In this document: positions 26,141 to 35,521 of the stretch, piece after piece
Layout: every line of letters starts with the position of its first letter
How positions within the stretch are numbered: the first letter of the stretch is position 1
Source of the DNA: Nevskiaceae bacterium
GTDB taxonomy: Bacteria; Pseudomonadota; Gammaproteobacteria; Nevskiales; Nevskiaceae
DNA: 64,000 nt
NCBI GenBank assembly: GCA_008012115.1
Contig: SSEB01000001.1
Coordinates: 1 to 64,000 of the forward strand
Direction: 5' to 3'
Program-made: the position numbers and the translations under genes
Notes under the pieces: model-generated
Seen by the model: only the letters and a program-made list of their open reading frames with translations
What the model was told of the DNA's origin: nothing
The model's database searches: none

Positions 26141-26457
26141 GCGCGCTTGCGCTTGGCCGGCGCCTTCTTGGCGGCGGCTTTCTTGGCCGGACGCTTGGTC
26201 GCTTTCTTCGCTGCCGGCTTGCGGCTGTTCTTCTTCAGCACGTCGAGCAGCGCGTCGAGCGCCTTGGCCACCGGCGTGCCCTTCACCGAATTGCGGAACG
26301 CGTTGACGCGGTCCTCGTGCGCGATGACCCAGTGCAGCGCGGCCTCGGCGGCGCGGGCGCGCAGGGCGGTAATCTGCTTCTTGCGCCGATCCGTTTCCGC
26401 GCTGACACGCTTCTGCACCTTCTTGATGCGCGATTCGATTTCCGTACGTGTGGTCAT
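26137..26457 (-). CDS. AlgP-like protein with histone-H1-type basic tail
   Basis: A 106-aa protein. The N-terminal ~75 residues are helical (IESRIKKVQKRVSAETDRRK), and the last ~30 are KPAAKKATKRPAKK-type repeats as in the Pseudomonas AlgP/H1-like tail. Such tails bind DNA without sequence preference. The same kind of repeat occurs in the pmbA N-terminal extension at the window start. Confidence 0.75.
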   Translation of the reverse strand: MTTRTEIESRIKKVQKRVSAETDRRKKQITALRARAAEAALHWVIAHEDRVNAFRNSVKGTPVAKALDALLDVLKKNSRKPAAKKATKRPAKKAAAKKAPAKRKRA

Positions 26458-26522
26458 CGAGCAACTCCGTTTTGCTAGGGGAGCTTCGAGAATAGCACTC
26501 TGCGCGCGGCGCGCCAGTGCAG

Positions 26523-26789
26523 CTAGATGCCCATCGTGCTCAGCGTCGACGCGATCTGGCTCAGCGTCGCGGTGAGCCGCGGATGCTCGGCCTCGAAGCG
26601 CTCGATGGCACCGGAGAGATCGCTGCGCACCTGCGCAAGGCCGGTTGCATCGTCGGCGTTGTCGATCTGCCGCTCGATGGCGGAGACCAGTTGCTGCACG
26701 CGCTCGCGCGACTGCGGATCGTGAAAGCGCAGGGTTGCCAGATCGACGCGCAGGCTTTCCAGCGTTTCGCGGAGTTCGGTCTTGTTCAT
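26523..26789 (-). CDS. DUF4404 family protein
   Basis: An 88-aa helical protein matching the DUF4404 pattern: ELRETLESLRVDL at the start and FEAEHPRLTATLSQIASTLSTMGI at the end. The start at MNKTELR has GGAGA upstream and is chosen over 26819. Function unknown. Divergent from the next gene, with repeat copy 4 in the shared promoter gap. Confidence 0.82.
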   Translation of the reverse strand: MNKTELRETLESLRVDLATLRFHDPQSRERVQQLVSAIERQIDNADDATGLAQVRSDLSGAIERFEAEHPRLTATLSQIASTLSTMGI

Positions 26790-26863
26790 CGCGCTGTCTC
26801 CTTCGGAAGAGGTTTTCATCCTAGCCGATGCGCCGCTGCCCGCGATTGACCGATATCAGGACG

Positions 26864-26977
26864 GCCACCCGCTGCGCTTGTGACCGATATCGCAATGGTT
26901 TTAATATGTTTAATAGATAAAAATTATTTAAATATAAATAAACATTTTCCCCAGGGGCGGATGCCAGAGCGGGTGTG
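26864..26977. repeat. 114-bp inverted-repeat element, copy 4
   Basis: Termini GCCACCCGCT (26864-26873) and AGCGGGTGTG (26968-26977); AT core 26898-26943 (GTTTT...TAAAC, lacking both the index-16 C and index-29 G). CCTGGGGAAA is in the right arm (reverse strand), opposite to copies 1 and 6. This is the only copy in a divergent promoter gap rather than 3' of a gene. Confidence 0.95.
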
Positions 26978-27118
26978 CGGGGTGGGAGCGCTTTCGTGCC
27001 TGCCGGCGGCGTCGCCAAAACGCCGAGGGCTGCAGCGCAGCGCGGCCTGTCGTCGCGGTCAGTGCATGTTGCGCGGCCCGTGGGTATGGTGGCGCGAATC
27101 CTGACTGCCGACTGTCCG

Positions 27119-28135
27119 ATGACCGCCAAAGCCACCGCCAATGCCCTGCTCGACGCCCACGTGCGTCATGTGCTCGACCAGCTCGAACACCATCTGCCGC
27201 AGCTCGTCGGCGAGGAGCTCGATGCCGGCCTGGCGCTGGCGGACCGGCTGACGCTCAACGACTGCGTGACGCGCAAGATGATCAAGGACACCGCGCTGGC
27301 CTACGCCGCCGACCTGGAACTGGGCGCCGGCATCCCGGAGCTGGTGGGCGATGTCGCCCGTGCCTTGTACGCGCACGAGATCCACGAACACACGCGCTTC
27401 GGCGATCTGCTCGACGATGGCCATTTCCGCGAGATTCTCGACCACGCCTTGGAGCTGAAGTCGCTGCGCGAGAAGCTGGTGCACGAGGTGATCGCCAGTC
27501 CGCTGTACGCCGAATTCGCCTCGGACCTGCTCTACAACGGCATCAAGGGCTATCTCGCCGAGAACGCGGTGACGCGCAACATCCCCGGCGCCAGTTCGAT
27601 GATGAAGCTGGGCAAGACGATGATCAGCAAGGCGACGCCGCGGCTGGAGGCCTCGATCGAGGAGGGCCTGAAGAAATACATCGGCCAGTCGGTGAAAGCG
27701 ACTTCGCGGCACAGCGCCGGCTTCCTGCTCAAACACGCCGACGACGACACGCTGCGCGCGCTGGCGCAGGCCTTCTGGGAACGGGTCAAGCCGATGAAGG
27801 TCGCGGCGCTGCGCGAGGACATCGGCAGCCTGCACGTCGAAGAGGGCTTCGTCACCGCCTACGAGTTCTGGCGCAGCCTGCGACAGGGCAAGTTCTACCG
27901 CACCCTGATCGGCGCGGGCATCGACGCCTTTTTCGACAAGTACGGCGATGCCACGCTGGCGGAGCTGCTGGCGGACCTCGGCATTACGCGCGACATCATG
28001 CAGCGCGAGGCGCTGCGCTTCGCACCGCATGTGCTGAAGATGCTGCACAAGAAGAAGCTGCTGGAGCCGGTGGTGCGCCGCAATCTGGCGCGCTTCTATC
28101 ACTCGCCGGCCGCGCTGGCAGTGCTGGGCAGCTGA
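27119..28135 (+). CDS. Conserved hypothetical protein, helical
   Basis: A protein of about 338 aa with mostly amphipathic helices (LEHHLPQLVGEELDAGLALADRL, LVHEVIASPLYAEFASDLLYNG) and no signal peptide or membrane segment. I do not recognise a catalytic motif; similar proteins are annotated only as hypothetical in gammaproteobacteria. The start is uncertain: 27119 and 27086 are both possible, and neither has a clear ribosome site. Confidence 0.75.
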   Translation: MTAKATANALLDAHVRHVLDQLEHHLPQLVGEELDAGLALADRLTLNDCVTRKMIKDTALAYAADLELGAGIPELVGDVARALYAHEIHEHTRFGDLLDDGHFREILDHALELKSLREKLVHEVIASPLYAEFASDLLYNGIKGYLAENAVTRNIPGASSMMKLGKTMISKATPRLEASIEEGLKKYIGQSVKATSRHSAGFLLKHADDDTLRALAQAFWERVKPMKVAALREDIGSLHVEEGFVTAYEFWRSLRQGKFYRTLIGAGIDAFFDKYGDATLAELLADLGITRDIMQREALRFAPHVLKMLHKKKLLEPVVRRNLARFYHSPAALAVLGS

Positions 28136-28243
28136 GCGGGGCGTAAACTTTCACGGGTCGCCGCAGTCCAAGCGGCGAGGCCGGTTGCGCGCCGCGCTGC
28201 CTGCCGTTAAAACCCGTCCAGGATTCCGCCAGAGGTGATGTCC

Positions 28244-28804
28244 ATGCTGTCACGCCGCCTTTCTCTCGTCGCATTGGCCTGCGCCGCCACCGTTGCCGCC
28301 GTGCCGGCGCTGGCGCAGCAGCCCTACTACGGCGCGCAGCCGCCCCCGCCGCCTCCGCCGCCGGTGTATGCGCGGGTGGTGAGCAAGACGCCGCTCTATC
28401 GCCAGGTGCGCATCGAAGTGCCGCGGCAGGAATGCCAGGAGGTGCAGGTGCAGCCGCAGGCCAACCCCGATGCGCATACCGCTGCCGGCGCCATTCTTGG
28501 CGGCGTGATCGGCGGCGTGCTTGGCCACCAAGTGGGCGGCGGTCGCGGCAAGGACGTGGCCACCGCGGTCGGCGCCGTCGCCGGCGCGGCCACCGGCGTG
28601 GGTATCGCCAACAACGCCGCGGGACCGGCGCAGCCGCAGACCGTGCAGCAGTGCCGCCAGATCATGGACTACCGCACCGAGCAGCAGCCGGACGGCTTCG
28701 ACGTGGTGTACGAGTACGCCGGCGTGAATTACCGCACGCACAGCGCCTACGATCCGGGCGACCGCCTGCCGGTGCGCGTATCGGTGATGCCGGCCACGCC
28801 CTGA
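28244..28804 (+). CDS. Glycine-zipper 2TM domain outer-membrane protein
   Basis: A 186-aa exported protein. The signal peptide is cleaved near ALAQQPYYG, followed by a Pro8 run, then a glycine-zipper double helix (AGAILGGVIGGVLGHQVGGG...VGAVAGAATGVGIANN) of the 17-kDa antigen/SlyB type, with a C-terminal Cys-containing domain. AGAGG lies 8 bases before ATG 28244; 28235 and 28238 are less well placed. Terminator follows. Confidence 0.85.
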   Translation: MLSRRLSLVALACAATVAAVPALAQQPYYGAQPPPPPPPPVYARVVSKTPLYRQVRIEVPRQECQEVQVQPQANPDAHTAAGAILGGVIGGVLGHQVGGGRGKDVATAVGAVAGAATGVGIANNAAGPAQPQTVQQCRQIMDYRTEQQPDGFDVVYEYAGVNYRTHSAYDPGDRLPVRVSVMPATP

Positions 28805-28821
28805 GAGGCGCGGGATCATCC

Positions 28822-28851
28822 GCCCGCAGGCGCAGGCCTGCGGGCTTTTTT
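28822..28851 (+). terminator. Intrinsic terminator after glycine-zipper gene
   Basis: GCCCGCAGG and CCTGCGGGC form a 9-bp stem with a 6-nt loop, followed by TTTTTT, 17 bp after the stop. Confidence 0.9.
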
Positions 28852-28861
28852 GTGCGCGCGC

Positions 28862-29671
28862 TCAGCCGAAGACGGTGACGGTCTGCCGGCTCAGCGCCAC
28901 CGGGCGGCGCTGCGCGTCCCAGAGCAGCGCGGTCTGGCTGATGTAGCCGCCGGCGCCGTAGGTCACCTCGGCGTCCATCAGCCACCAGCCGGGGGCGGGA
29001 CCGGTTTCGGCGATGTCGTGGCGCAGCAACTCCAGCGTCCAGGTCAGCGAGCTGGCCGGTGTCGGCTTCTTCAGCAGCGACAGCGCCGGCGTCGGGATGA
29101 TGTCGGTGATGGCGACGAGGTGCGCCTCGCTGGTCGCCGGCTCGTCGAGACGGATGTAGATGCCGCTGTGGGCGTCGCTGGCGCCGGTGAACGGCGGCGT
29201 GCTCAGCGCCCAGCGCATCGCGCAGTGCGTCAGGAAATTCGGCGTCATGCCGGGGAACAGCGGCATGTCGCGCAGCGTGTCGACCGCCGGCAGCTGCGGA
29301 TAGGTGGCGCGTTCCAGCTGCAGGCTCGATTCGCGCGCGCTGCCGAATACGCCGACCACCAGGCAGGCCACGGCGCCATCGACCTCGATCTGCGCCTGCG
29401 CATGCGTCACCGACTTGCCGGTGCGCAGCACGCGCGCGCGCACCACGACCGCGCCCGGCGGCACCGGCCCGATGAAGGTGGTCTGCAGCACGCGCAGCGG
29501 CACCGTGGCCGGCACCAGGCGGCGCATCGCGGTCAGCGCCATCGCGCCCTGCAGACCGCCGAAGGCGGTGCGGCCCTGCGTCCAGTCCTCGGTGACGTGG
29601 AATTGCAGCGCGCCCTCGTCCAGCGGCTGCGCCTGCGCCAGCACGGCGCTGAAAGCAGTGGAAGTGTTCAT
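28862..29671 (-). CDS. Acyl-CoA thioesterase family protein (double hotdog)
   Basis: A 269-aa TesB-like/4HBT_3 protein with two hotdog halves. TAFGGLQGAMALTAMRRLV lies in the first half, WWLMDAEVTYGAGGYISQTALLWD in the second. It probably hydrolyses acyl-CoA. The start at MNTSTAF is chosen over 29821, which lies in repeat copy 5. Confidence 0.83.
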   Translation of the reverse strand: MNTSTAFSAVLAQAQPLDEGALQFHVTEDWTQGRTAFGGLQGAMALTAMRRLVPATVPLRVLQTTFIGPVPPGAVVVRARVLRTGKSVTHAQAQIEVDGAVACLVVGVFGSARESSLQLERATYPQLPAVDTLRDMPLFPGMTPNFLTHCAMRWALSTPPFTGASDAHSGIYIRLDEPATSEAHLVAITDIIPTPALSLLKKPTPASSLTWTLELLRHDIAETGPAPGWWLMDAEVTYGAGGYISQTALLWDAQRRPVALSRQTVTVFG

Positions 29672-29806
29672 GGCAATGTCTGAAAAATGGATGGCGCATC
29701 GTCGGCAAGCGCCCGGGCCGAGGCAACCGTCCGGCGTATGGTCTGGCGGTCGGCCCATCAGGGTGCTCGGCGGCCGCCTGGGTGGTCGCGAAGATGCTCT
29801 CGAGGC

Positions 29807-29920
29807 GCCACCCGCTGTCACTGCCCACGCAGGGCAGGGTGTTATATAAAATAAATCAAATTAATAAATAATAAATAAAATAAAACATTTCCCCTAAGCC
29901 AACCGGCGACAGCGGGTGGC
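29807..29920. repeat. 114-bp inverted-repeat element, copy 5
   Basis: Perfect termini GCCACCCGCT (29807-29816) and AGCGGGTGGC (29911-29920); AT core 29841-29886 (GTTAT...AAAAC) with only three G/C in 46 bp (C at index 16). AGGGGAAA is in the right arm on the reverse strand. It lies 16 bp beyond the arfB stop. Confidence 0.96.
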
Positions 29921-29936
29921 GACGCGCGCGGCCTGT

Positions 29937-30350
29937 TCAGTCGTCGGTGCTGCGTCGCAGGGACTTCACGCGGCCGCGCCGCGCCTTGCTGTCCAGCCGC
30001 CGCAGCTTCGAGGCGCGCGTGGGTTTCGTCGCCTGGCGGGCACGCGGCACGTGCAGGGCGCGGGCGATGAGCGTGCGCAGGCGCTCCAGCGCATCGGCGC
30101 GATTGGCGTCGAGGCTGCGTGTGGCCTGCGCCTTGATGACGATGACGCCGTCGCTGCTGATGCGACGGTCGCGCAGCGCCAGCAGCCGCGCCTTGTCGAT
30201 GTCCGGCAGCGAGGAGGCGCGGATGTCGAAGCGCAGGTGCGCGGCACTCGCCGTCTTGTTGACGTTCTGGCCGCCGGCGCCCTGCGAGCGCACGGCCTCG
30301 AACCGGATCTCGGCGAGCGGGATGCGCAACTGCGGGTGGATGACGAGCAT
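29937..30350 (-). CDS. arfB: Alternative ribosome rescue factor / peptidyl-tRNA hydrolase ArfB
   Basis: A 137-aa codon-independent rescue factor. The GGQ motif in RSQGAGGQNVNKT (residues 26-28) hydrolyses peptidyl-tRNA on stalled ribosomes, and the basic C-terminal tail (KLRRLDSKARRGRVKSLRR) enters the empty mRNA channel. The length matches YaeJ. Divergent from slyX. Confidence 0.94.
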   Translation of the reverse strand: MLVIHPQLRIPLAEIRFEAVRSQGAGGQNVNKTASAAHLRFDIRASSLPDIDKARLLALRDRRISSDGVIVIKAQATRSLDANRADALERLRTLIARALHVPRARQATKPTRASKLRRLDSKARRGRVKSLRRSTDD

Positions 30351-30409
30351 GGCGGATGCGGGAGGGCGTTTTGCGGAATACTACGCCTCTGCCTGCACCG
30401 GAGGCCGCC

Positions 30410-30619
30410 ATGTCCCTGGAAAACCGATTGATCGAATGCGAGACGCGTCTGGCCTACCAGGAGGAGACCCTGCGCGTGCTCAACGAGGTGGTGACGCGGC
30501 AGTCGCTGCAGATCGAGCAGTTGCAGCAGGTCTGCCGCCAGCTCGCCGAGCGCATCGCGCGCGGCAGCGAGGGCGTGCACAAGGGCACGCTGGCCGATGA
30601 AGTGCCGCCGCACTACTGA
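30410..30619 (+). CDS. slyX: SlyX family protein
   Basis: A 69-aa coiled-coil protein. LENRLIECETRLAYQEETLRVLNEVVTRQ and the ending PPHY are characteristic of SlyX. GGAGG is 5 bases before the ATG. Function unknown in the family. Confidence 0.9.
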   Translation: MSLENRLIECETRLAYQEETLRVLNEVVTRQSLQIEQLQQVCRQLAERIARGSEGVHKGTLADEVPPHY

Positions 30620-30694
30620 GCCGCGCCGCCGCCAAGGGCCTCCCTCATCCGGCTGAGCGCCCGCTCGCCGCCATCGCGTAAGCTCGGTGCCGCT

Positions 30695-31654
30695 ATGACC
30701 TACTCGAAAATCATCGGTACCGGCAGTTATCTGCCGGAGCGCGTGGTCACCAACCACGAACTGCAAAGCCGCATCGACACCACCGACGAGTGGATCGTCT
30801 CGCGCACCGGCATCGAGGCGCGCCACGTCGCCGCCGACGGCGAGATGACCAGCGACCTGGCCTTCCACGCCGCGCAGCGGGCGATGCAGGCTGCCGGCGT
30901 CGCGCCGGAACAGGTGGACCTGATCATCGTCGCCACCACCACGCCGGACATGGTGTTTCCGTCCACCGCCTGCCTGCTGCAGGCCAAGCTCGGCGTGAAG
31001 CAGGGCGCGGCCTTCGACGTGCAGGCCGTGTGCACCGGCTTCGTCTACGCGCTGTCGATCGCCGACAAGTTCGTCGCCAGCGGCCAGAGCCGCTGCGCGC
31101 TGGTGGTCGGCGCGGAAGTGTTCTCGCGCCTGCTGGACTGGAACGACCGTCGCACCTGCGTGCTGTTCGGCGACGGCGCCGGCGCCGTGGTGCTCAAGGC
31201 CTCGGACACGCCGGGCATCCTCGCCACCGATCTGCACGCCGACGGCGGTCTCGCGCATATCCTGCGCGTGGATGGCGGCATCAGCCACGGCCAGATCCGC
31301 GGCAATCCCTTCCTGGAGATGGACGGCGGCGCGGTGTTCAAGGTCGCCGTGCGTGCGCTGGGCGAGGGCGCAGTGCAGATGCTGGAACGCACCGGCTTTA
31401 GCGCCGCCGATCTCGACTGGTACATCCCGCACCAGGCCAACCTGCGCATTCTCAACGCGCTGGCCGACAAAATCGGCGTGCCGCGCGAGAAGGTTGTCGC
31501 CACCGTCATGCGTCACGGCAACACCTCCGCCGCCTCGGTGCCGCTGGCGCTGGACACGGCGGTGAAGGACCAGCGCCTGCAACCGGGCCAGCTGGTGCTG
31601 ATGCAGGGCGTGGGCGGCGGCATGACCTGGGGCACGGTGCTGCTGCGCTGGTAG
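30695..31654 (+). CDS. fabH: 3-oxoacyl-ACP synthase III (FabH-like)
   Basis: A 319-aa thiolase-fold enzyme that starts fatty acid synthesis from acetyl-CoA and malonyl-ACP. The catalytic triad is visible: Cys113 in [10 protein letters not shown], His in IPHQANLRI (~247) and Asn in [10 protein letters not shown] (~277). It stands alone rather than in the plsX-fabD-fabG cluster, so it may be a second copy. A bidirectional terminator follows. Confidence 0.92.
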   Translation: MTYSKIIGTGSYLPERVVTNHELQSRIDTTDEWIVSRTGIEARHVAADGEMTSDLAFHAAQRAMQAAGVAPEQVDLIIVATTTPDMVFPSTACLLQAKLGVKQGAAFDVQAVCTGFVYALSIADKFVASGQSRCALVVGAEVFSRLLDWNDRRTCVLFGDGAGAVVLKASDTPGILATDLHADGGLAHILRVDGGISHGQIRGNPFLEMDGGAVFKVAVRALGEGAVQMLERTGFSAADLDWYIPHQANLRILNALADKIGVPREKVVATVMRHGNTSAASVPLALDTAVKDQRLQPGQLVLMQGVGGGMTWGTVLLRW

Positions 31655-31673
31655 CGCTGCGCCAGCCGAGATC

Positions 31674-31701
31674 AAAAAAGCCCGCTTTCGCGGGCTTTTT
31701 T
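31674..31701. terminator. Bidirectional intrinsic terminator
   Basis: A6, GCCCGC, TTTC loop, GCGGGC, T6, between the convergent fabH-like and CocE-like genes. Confidence 0.92.
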
Positions 31702-31715
31702 GTCGCGATGTCTGT

Positions 31716-33656
31716 CTACTTCAGCGCCGAAGCCGGTACCACCGGCAGCACCACGCTCGAGGGATGCGTCGCATCGCTGTAGATCGTCAGCACGCCAGCT
31801 GCAGTGTTGACCAGCGTCGGCAGCGGCGGCAGGCCGTGAGGGAAATCGCTGGGGCCGATCGACACGCGCAGCTTGTGACCGGCCTTGATCAAGGCGCTGG
31901 TCGGAAACACTTCGACCGACACGGCGGTTGGTGCGCCGCTGGTCACGCCCTGCACCGCCGCCGGTGTGAATCTGTGCCAGGGCTGGATCACCTGGCCGTC
32001 GAGCGTGCGCGAGCGCGCGGCGTCGGTCGCGCGCAGCGACAAGGTCTGCAGGCCGTTGGTCAGCGGCGTGACGGTGCTGCCATCAACGTCGTCGATGCGC
32101 GCGGAGAGGCCGGCATCGTTGCCGGTGGTGGAAACCCAGAGGTCCACCGCAATCGGGCCGTTGATGTAGAAATCCTGCGCCATCGGCGCGGTCTCGTACT
32201 TCACGTCCAGCGCCTCGACGGCGCTGTCGTCGCTGAAGCAGAACAGCGGCAGTTTGCCCAGTTCACCGGCGGTCCACTGCGAGGCGCTGGCGGAGCAGAG
32301 GCCGTTGACCGGCTCCTGCAGCGTCACGTTGCTGGCTTCGCCGGTTGCAGGCGCGTTGGCATTCACGGTCTTGTCGCCGTGCAGGTAGAGCCGCTGCGCG
32401 GACGCCTGCGGGTGCGGCCAGTCGGTGCTGGTGACGTAGTGGCCCAGGCCGTAGACGTACTGTGTGACGTTGGGCAGCCGCGAGGCGCCGCTGTCCCGGC
32501 CGCGCAGGTACTGGTCGAACCACTGCAGCGCGATGTGATCGAACGGCGGCACGCCATCGGCCGGCAGCCCGCTGCCGATGGTGGTGTGTGTCCACGGACC
32601 GATCAGCAGCTTGGCCGGCGCGTTGCGCTTGATGGTCTCGTACAGCAGCGGCTCGCCGCGCTGGAAGATGTCCTGCAGGCCACCGACGATGAAGGTCGGT
32701 ACGCGGATGTTGCCGGCCTGCTCGCGCGGCGAGCGCATCGCCCAGAAGTCGTTGTCGTAAACGGTGTTGCTGTCGCCGGTGATCGCCTTGAGCATCAGCG
32801 GTACTTCTACCGTGGCGACACCGTTCAGCAACTGCGTGAGCGCGATCTGCAGGCCGGCCGCGGGCTCGTCGAGGATTTGCGGATTGAGCGCGCTGCCGGC
32901 CATCACCAGGCCGAACCACAGCGGGATGAAAGCGATGCTGGTCTGGCCGCCGGTGAACACGATGTCGCGGTAGCTGTCCGCCATCGGCACCTTGAGAAAC
33001 GCGGCCTTGACCGCCGGATGTTGTTTGGACGCCGCGAGCGCAGCGGTGATGCCGAGCAGCGATTCTCCGTACAGGGCGATGCGGCCATTGCAGAACGGCT
33101 GCGCCACAACCCAGTCCAGCACCGGAACGTAGTCCGCCTGCTCGATGGGGCCGAACATGTCCCATACGCCTCCGGACGAACCGGTGCCGCGCACGTCCAC
33201 GAGCACTTCCGCATAACCGTGGCGTCCGAGGTAGCCGCTGACCGGCGTGTTGCCGGGCAGGTTCTTGTTGTAGCCGGTGAAGGTGACGATGGTCGGCAGC
33301 GGGCTTGCCGCACTCATGCCGTTGGCGTCTGCCGGCAGGCTCACGGCGACCGACAGGACGGTGCCGTCGGCCATGGTGACGGTGTGCGTGGTGGTGTTCT
33401 GGCCGGCGTAGGTTTCGGCCGGGTTGTAGTCGACCCACTGCGCACCGGCGTTGCTGGTGATCGGCGCCGATGCCGCAGCCGGCAGCGCGCGCGTGCCCAG
33501 CGTGCTCCAGGCTGCGCTGGCCGGTGCGCTGACGTGGTCGGACGGCGCGGTGCTGCTGCCGCAGGCGGCGAGCGTCGTCAGCGCGGCCATGGCCAGCAGC
33601 GTGAAAGGGCGGCGAAAAACGGACGACACGCCGGCGTGCGGAATCGGCTGAAGCAC
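31716..33656 (-). CDS. CocE/NonD-type X-Pro dipeptidyl-peptidase-like lipoprotein
   Basis: A 646-aa S15-type serine hydrolase. A signal with lipobox TLAAC near residue 32 anchors it in the envelope. The nucleophile is in ALYGESLLGITAAL, a His candidate in GPWTHTTIG, and the C-terminal beta-domain (PIAVDLWVSTTGND, HRFTPAAVQG) is the PepX_C type. The start is GTG 33656, supported by GAGGAG 8 bases upstream. It may act on acyl-peptide or ester substrates; unproven. Confidence 0.85.
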   Translation of the reverse strand: MLQPIPHAGVSSVFRRPFTLLAMAALTTLAACGSSTAPSDHVSAPASAAWSTLGTRALPAAASAPITSNAGAQWVDYNPAETYAGQNTTTHTVTMADGTVLSVAVSLPADANGMSAASPLPTIVTFTGYNKNLPGNTPVSGYLGRHGYAEVLVDVRGTGSSGGVWDMFGPIEQADYVPVLDWVVAQPFCNGRIALYGESLLGITAALAASKQHPAVKAAFLKVPMADSYRDIVFTGGQTSIAFIPLWFGLVMAGSALNPQILDEPAAGLQIALTQLLNGVATVEVPLMLKAITGDSNTVYDNDFWAMRSPREQAGNIRVPTFIVGGLQDIFQRGEPLLYETIKRNAPAKLLIGPWTHTTIGSGLPADGVPPFDHIALQWFDQYLRGRDSGASRLPNVTQYVYGLGHYVTSTDWPHPQASAQRLYLHGDKTVNANAPATGEASNVTLQEPVNGLCSASASQWTAGELGKLPLFCFSDDSAVEALDVKYETAPMAQDFYINGPIAVDLWVSTTGNDAGLSARIDDVDGSTVTPLTNGLQTLSLRATDAARSRTLDGQVIQPWHRFTPAAVQGVTSGAPTAVSVEVFPTSALIKAGHKLRVSIGPSDFPHGLPPLPTLVNTAAGVLTIYSDATHPSSVVLPVVPASALK

Positions 33657-33816
33657 GGTGAATCTCCTCGGTGCTCCGGCATCGTTATGTCATGAAGGCA
33701 CGACCGGCCGGGACGGTGCGCGCGGCGGCATTATTGCGGCAATCCGCCAGGCCGGCAAAAACGCGCCGGGAACCGACCCGCCGCCGCGGCACTCTCAATG
33801 GACAGGAGGTGCCGAC

Positions 33817-34146
33817 ATGAAAACGCATCCGATCCCGTTGCCGGCGCTGGCCGCGATGCTGGCGCTGCTGATCCTGATGGCCCTGCTGGCGGCGCAGACC
33901 GCTGCTGCGGCCGACCGTTCGCGCACGGTGCCGCCGCGTGCGCCGGCGTCATCCCAGCCCGCCGGCGGCGCGCTGGTGCTGCCGACCGCGCCGGTGATTC
34001 CGCCAACCGCGCCGGTGCTGCCGGAGATGCAGCCGGTCCAGCCGGTCACCGGTACCGCGATGCCGCCGACCGACGCCGTGCAACCGCCGCCGCCGCTGGA
34101 CAATGCGCCCACCGGCCCGGCCCCGGATACGCAGGACGGCCGCTGA
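33817..34146 (+). CDS. Small exported proline-rich protein
   Basis: A 109-aa protein with a signal peptide or membrane anchor (ALAAMLALLILMALLAAQT), then a Pro/Ala/Thr-rich tail with repeats such as LPTAPVIPPTAPVLP. AGGAGGT lies well before the ATG, so it is probably translated. No family recognised. msrA starts 37 bp after it. Confidence 0.65.
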   Translation: MKTHPIPLPALAAMLALLILMALLAAQTAAAADRSRTVPPRAPASSQPAGGALVLPTAPVIPPTAPVLPEMQPVQPVTGTAMPPTDAVQPPPPLDNAPTGPAPDTQDGR

Positions 34147-34183
34147 TCGGCGACAATCGCGCATCGCAACAGCGGAGCGTCAC

Positions 34184-34804
34184 ATGGCACTTTTCGGCGG
34201 CAGCCTGCGCATCAGCCCCAAGGAATTTCCGGATCCCATCGACGACATCGCGCATGAGACCGCGCCCGGCAAAGCGCTGGCCGTGCTCGCCGGTGGCTGC
34301 TTCTGGTGCACGGAGGCGGTGTATCGCGAACTGGACGGCGTGCTCGAAGTCGTCTCCGGCTACTCCGGCGGCAGCGCCGACACCGCCGACTACAAGACCG
34401 TCTGCACTGGCACCACGCAGCATGCGGAGGTGATCCAGATCGCCTACGATCCCTCGCGGATCAGCTTCGGCCGCCTGCTGAAAATCTTCTTCTCGATTGC
34501 CCACGACCCGACGCAGCTCAACCGCCAGGGCAACGACATCGGCACGCAGTACCGCTCCGCCATTTTCTACGCCGACGACGCGCAGAAGCGCGTGGCCGAG
34601 GCGTACATCAAACAGCTCGACGCCGCCGGCGTGTTCAAGAGCCCCATCGTCACGCGGCTGGAGCCGCTCAAGGATTTCTTCGAGGCCGAGGGCTATCACC
34701 AGAACTACGCCGCGCTGCACCCGGAGCAGGGCTACATCGCGGCGGTGGCGCTGCCCAAGGTGGAGAAGCTGCGCGCCTATTTCGGAGAACAGCTCAAGAG
34801 CTGA
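34184..34804 (+). CDS. msrA: Peptide methionine sulfoxide reductase A
   Basis: A 206-aa MsrA. The catalytic GCFWC is at 38-42, and GYSGG, TQYRSAIFY and EGYHQNYAALHPEQGY are conserved. It reduces methionine-S-sulfoxide in proteins. The start at MALFGG has GGAG upstream; the longer ORF is not supported. Confidence 0.95.
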   Translation: MALFGGSLRISPKEFPDPIDDIAHETAPGKALAVLAGGCFWCTEAVYRELDGVLEVVSGYSGGSADTADYKTVCTGTTQHAEVIQIAYDPSRISFGRLLKIFFSIAHDPTQLNRQGNDIGTQYRSAIFYADDAQKRVAEAYIKQLDAAGVFKSPIVTRLEPLKDFFEAEGYHQNYAALHPEQGYIAAVALPKVEKLRAYFGEQLKS

Positions 34805-34859
34805 GCGCCACTCGCGCGGCCTGGCGCGATCACGCCAACCCGGTCATCGACCGCAGGGG

Positions 34860-35318
34860 CTAACGCGCTGAGGGTGGCCTGGGGCGGGCCGATGCGGATG
34901 ACTTCTGGCGCGCAGGTTTTTTTGTCGCTGCGCGGGCATGGTTGTGGGCGACGGCCGAACGGATCAGCGCCTTGAACGCCGTGGCGTCGAGGGTCTCTCC
35001 CTCGCGCAGATCGATGGCGCGGCGCACCCTGCCGTCGAGGCTGCTGTTGAACAGCCGCGCCGGGTCCGGCAGCGCAGCGCCCTGGGCGAAGGTCAGCTTC
35101 ACCACCGACTTGTAGGTCTCGCCGGTGCAGAGGATGCCGTCGTGCGACCACACCGGCGTGCCCAGCCATTTCCACTCCTCCACCACCGCCGGGTCTGCGG
35201 CGCGGATCAGCGCGCGCATCCGGCGCAGCGTCTCGCCGCGCCAGTCTGTGAGCTCCGCGATGCGCTGGTCGATCAGTTGCGAAGCGGGCTGTTGCGGCGG
35301 AGTCGCTGGCTTTTTCAT
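34860..35318 (-). CDS. DUF1801 (YdhG/YjbR-like) family protein
   Basis: A 152-aa protein. EEWKWLGTPVWSHDGILCTGETYKSVVKLTFAQGAAL and the DLREGETLDATAFKALIRSAV end match DUF1801 proteins; a basic Ser/Pro-rich tail follows. The start at MKKPATPP is preferred over 35375. Function unknown. Confidence 0.82.
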   Translation of the reverse strand: MKKPATPPQQPASQLIDQRIAELTDWRGETLRRMRALIRAADPAVVEEWKWLGTPVWSHDGILCTGETYKSVVKLTFAQGAALPDPARLFNSSLDGRVRRAIDLREGETLDATAFKALIRSAVAHNHARAATKKPARQKSSASARPRPPSAR

Positions 35319-35395
35319 GAGGGCCGATCCTGTTTGCGGGAGGCGCCGTGCCTGCACCGGAAATCGCAGGGCCACAGGCTACGAAGGCATCGCAT

Positions 35396-35521
35396 TCAAG
35401 TAAAGCAGTGCCCGCTTCCATCGGGCGCGGTGACCACGAAGTTGGGGTTGGGCGATGCCTGACCCGCGTGAACGAAACCCGCGCGCAGGCCGGTTTCATC
35501 GGCGCAGCGCAGGCTGACGCC
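35396..35521 (-). pseudogene. Possible gene remnant truncated at repeat copy 6
   Basis: On the minus strand one frame reads VSLRCADETGLRAGF, then VHAGQASPNPNFVV and TAPDGSGHCFT before a TGA at 35396-35398. It has the codon bias of neighbouring genes and no plausible start, and upstream it runs straight into repeat copy 6, where it hits stops in the AT core. It looks like the last 40 or so codons of a gene whose 5' part is gone. The frame is too short for the ORF track; the family is not recognised. Confidence 0.4.

Noticed and set aside
24716-26464. 582-aa minus-strand ORF antisense to the MFS gene
   Set aside because: Gln/Arg-rich composition typical of a high-GC shadow frame, while the plus-strand frame has clear membrane-transporter features.
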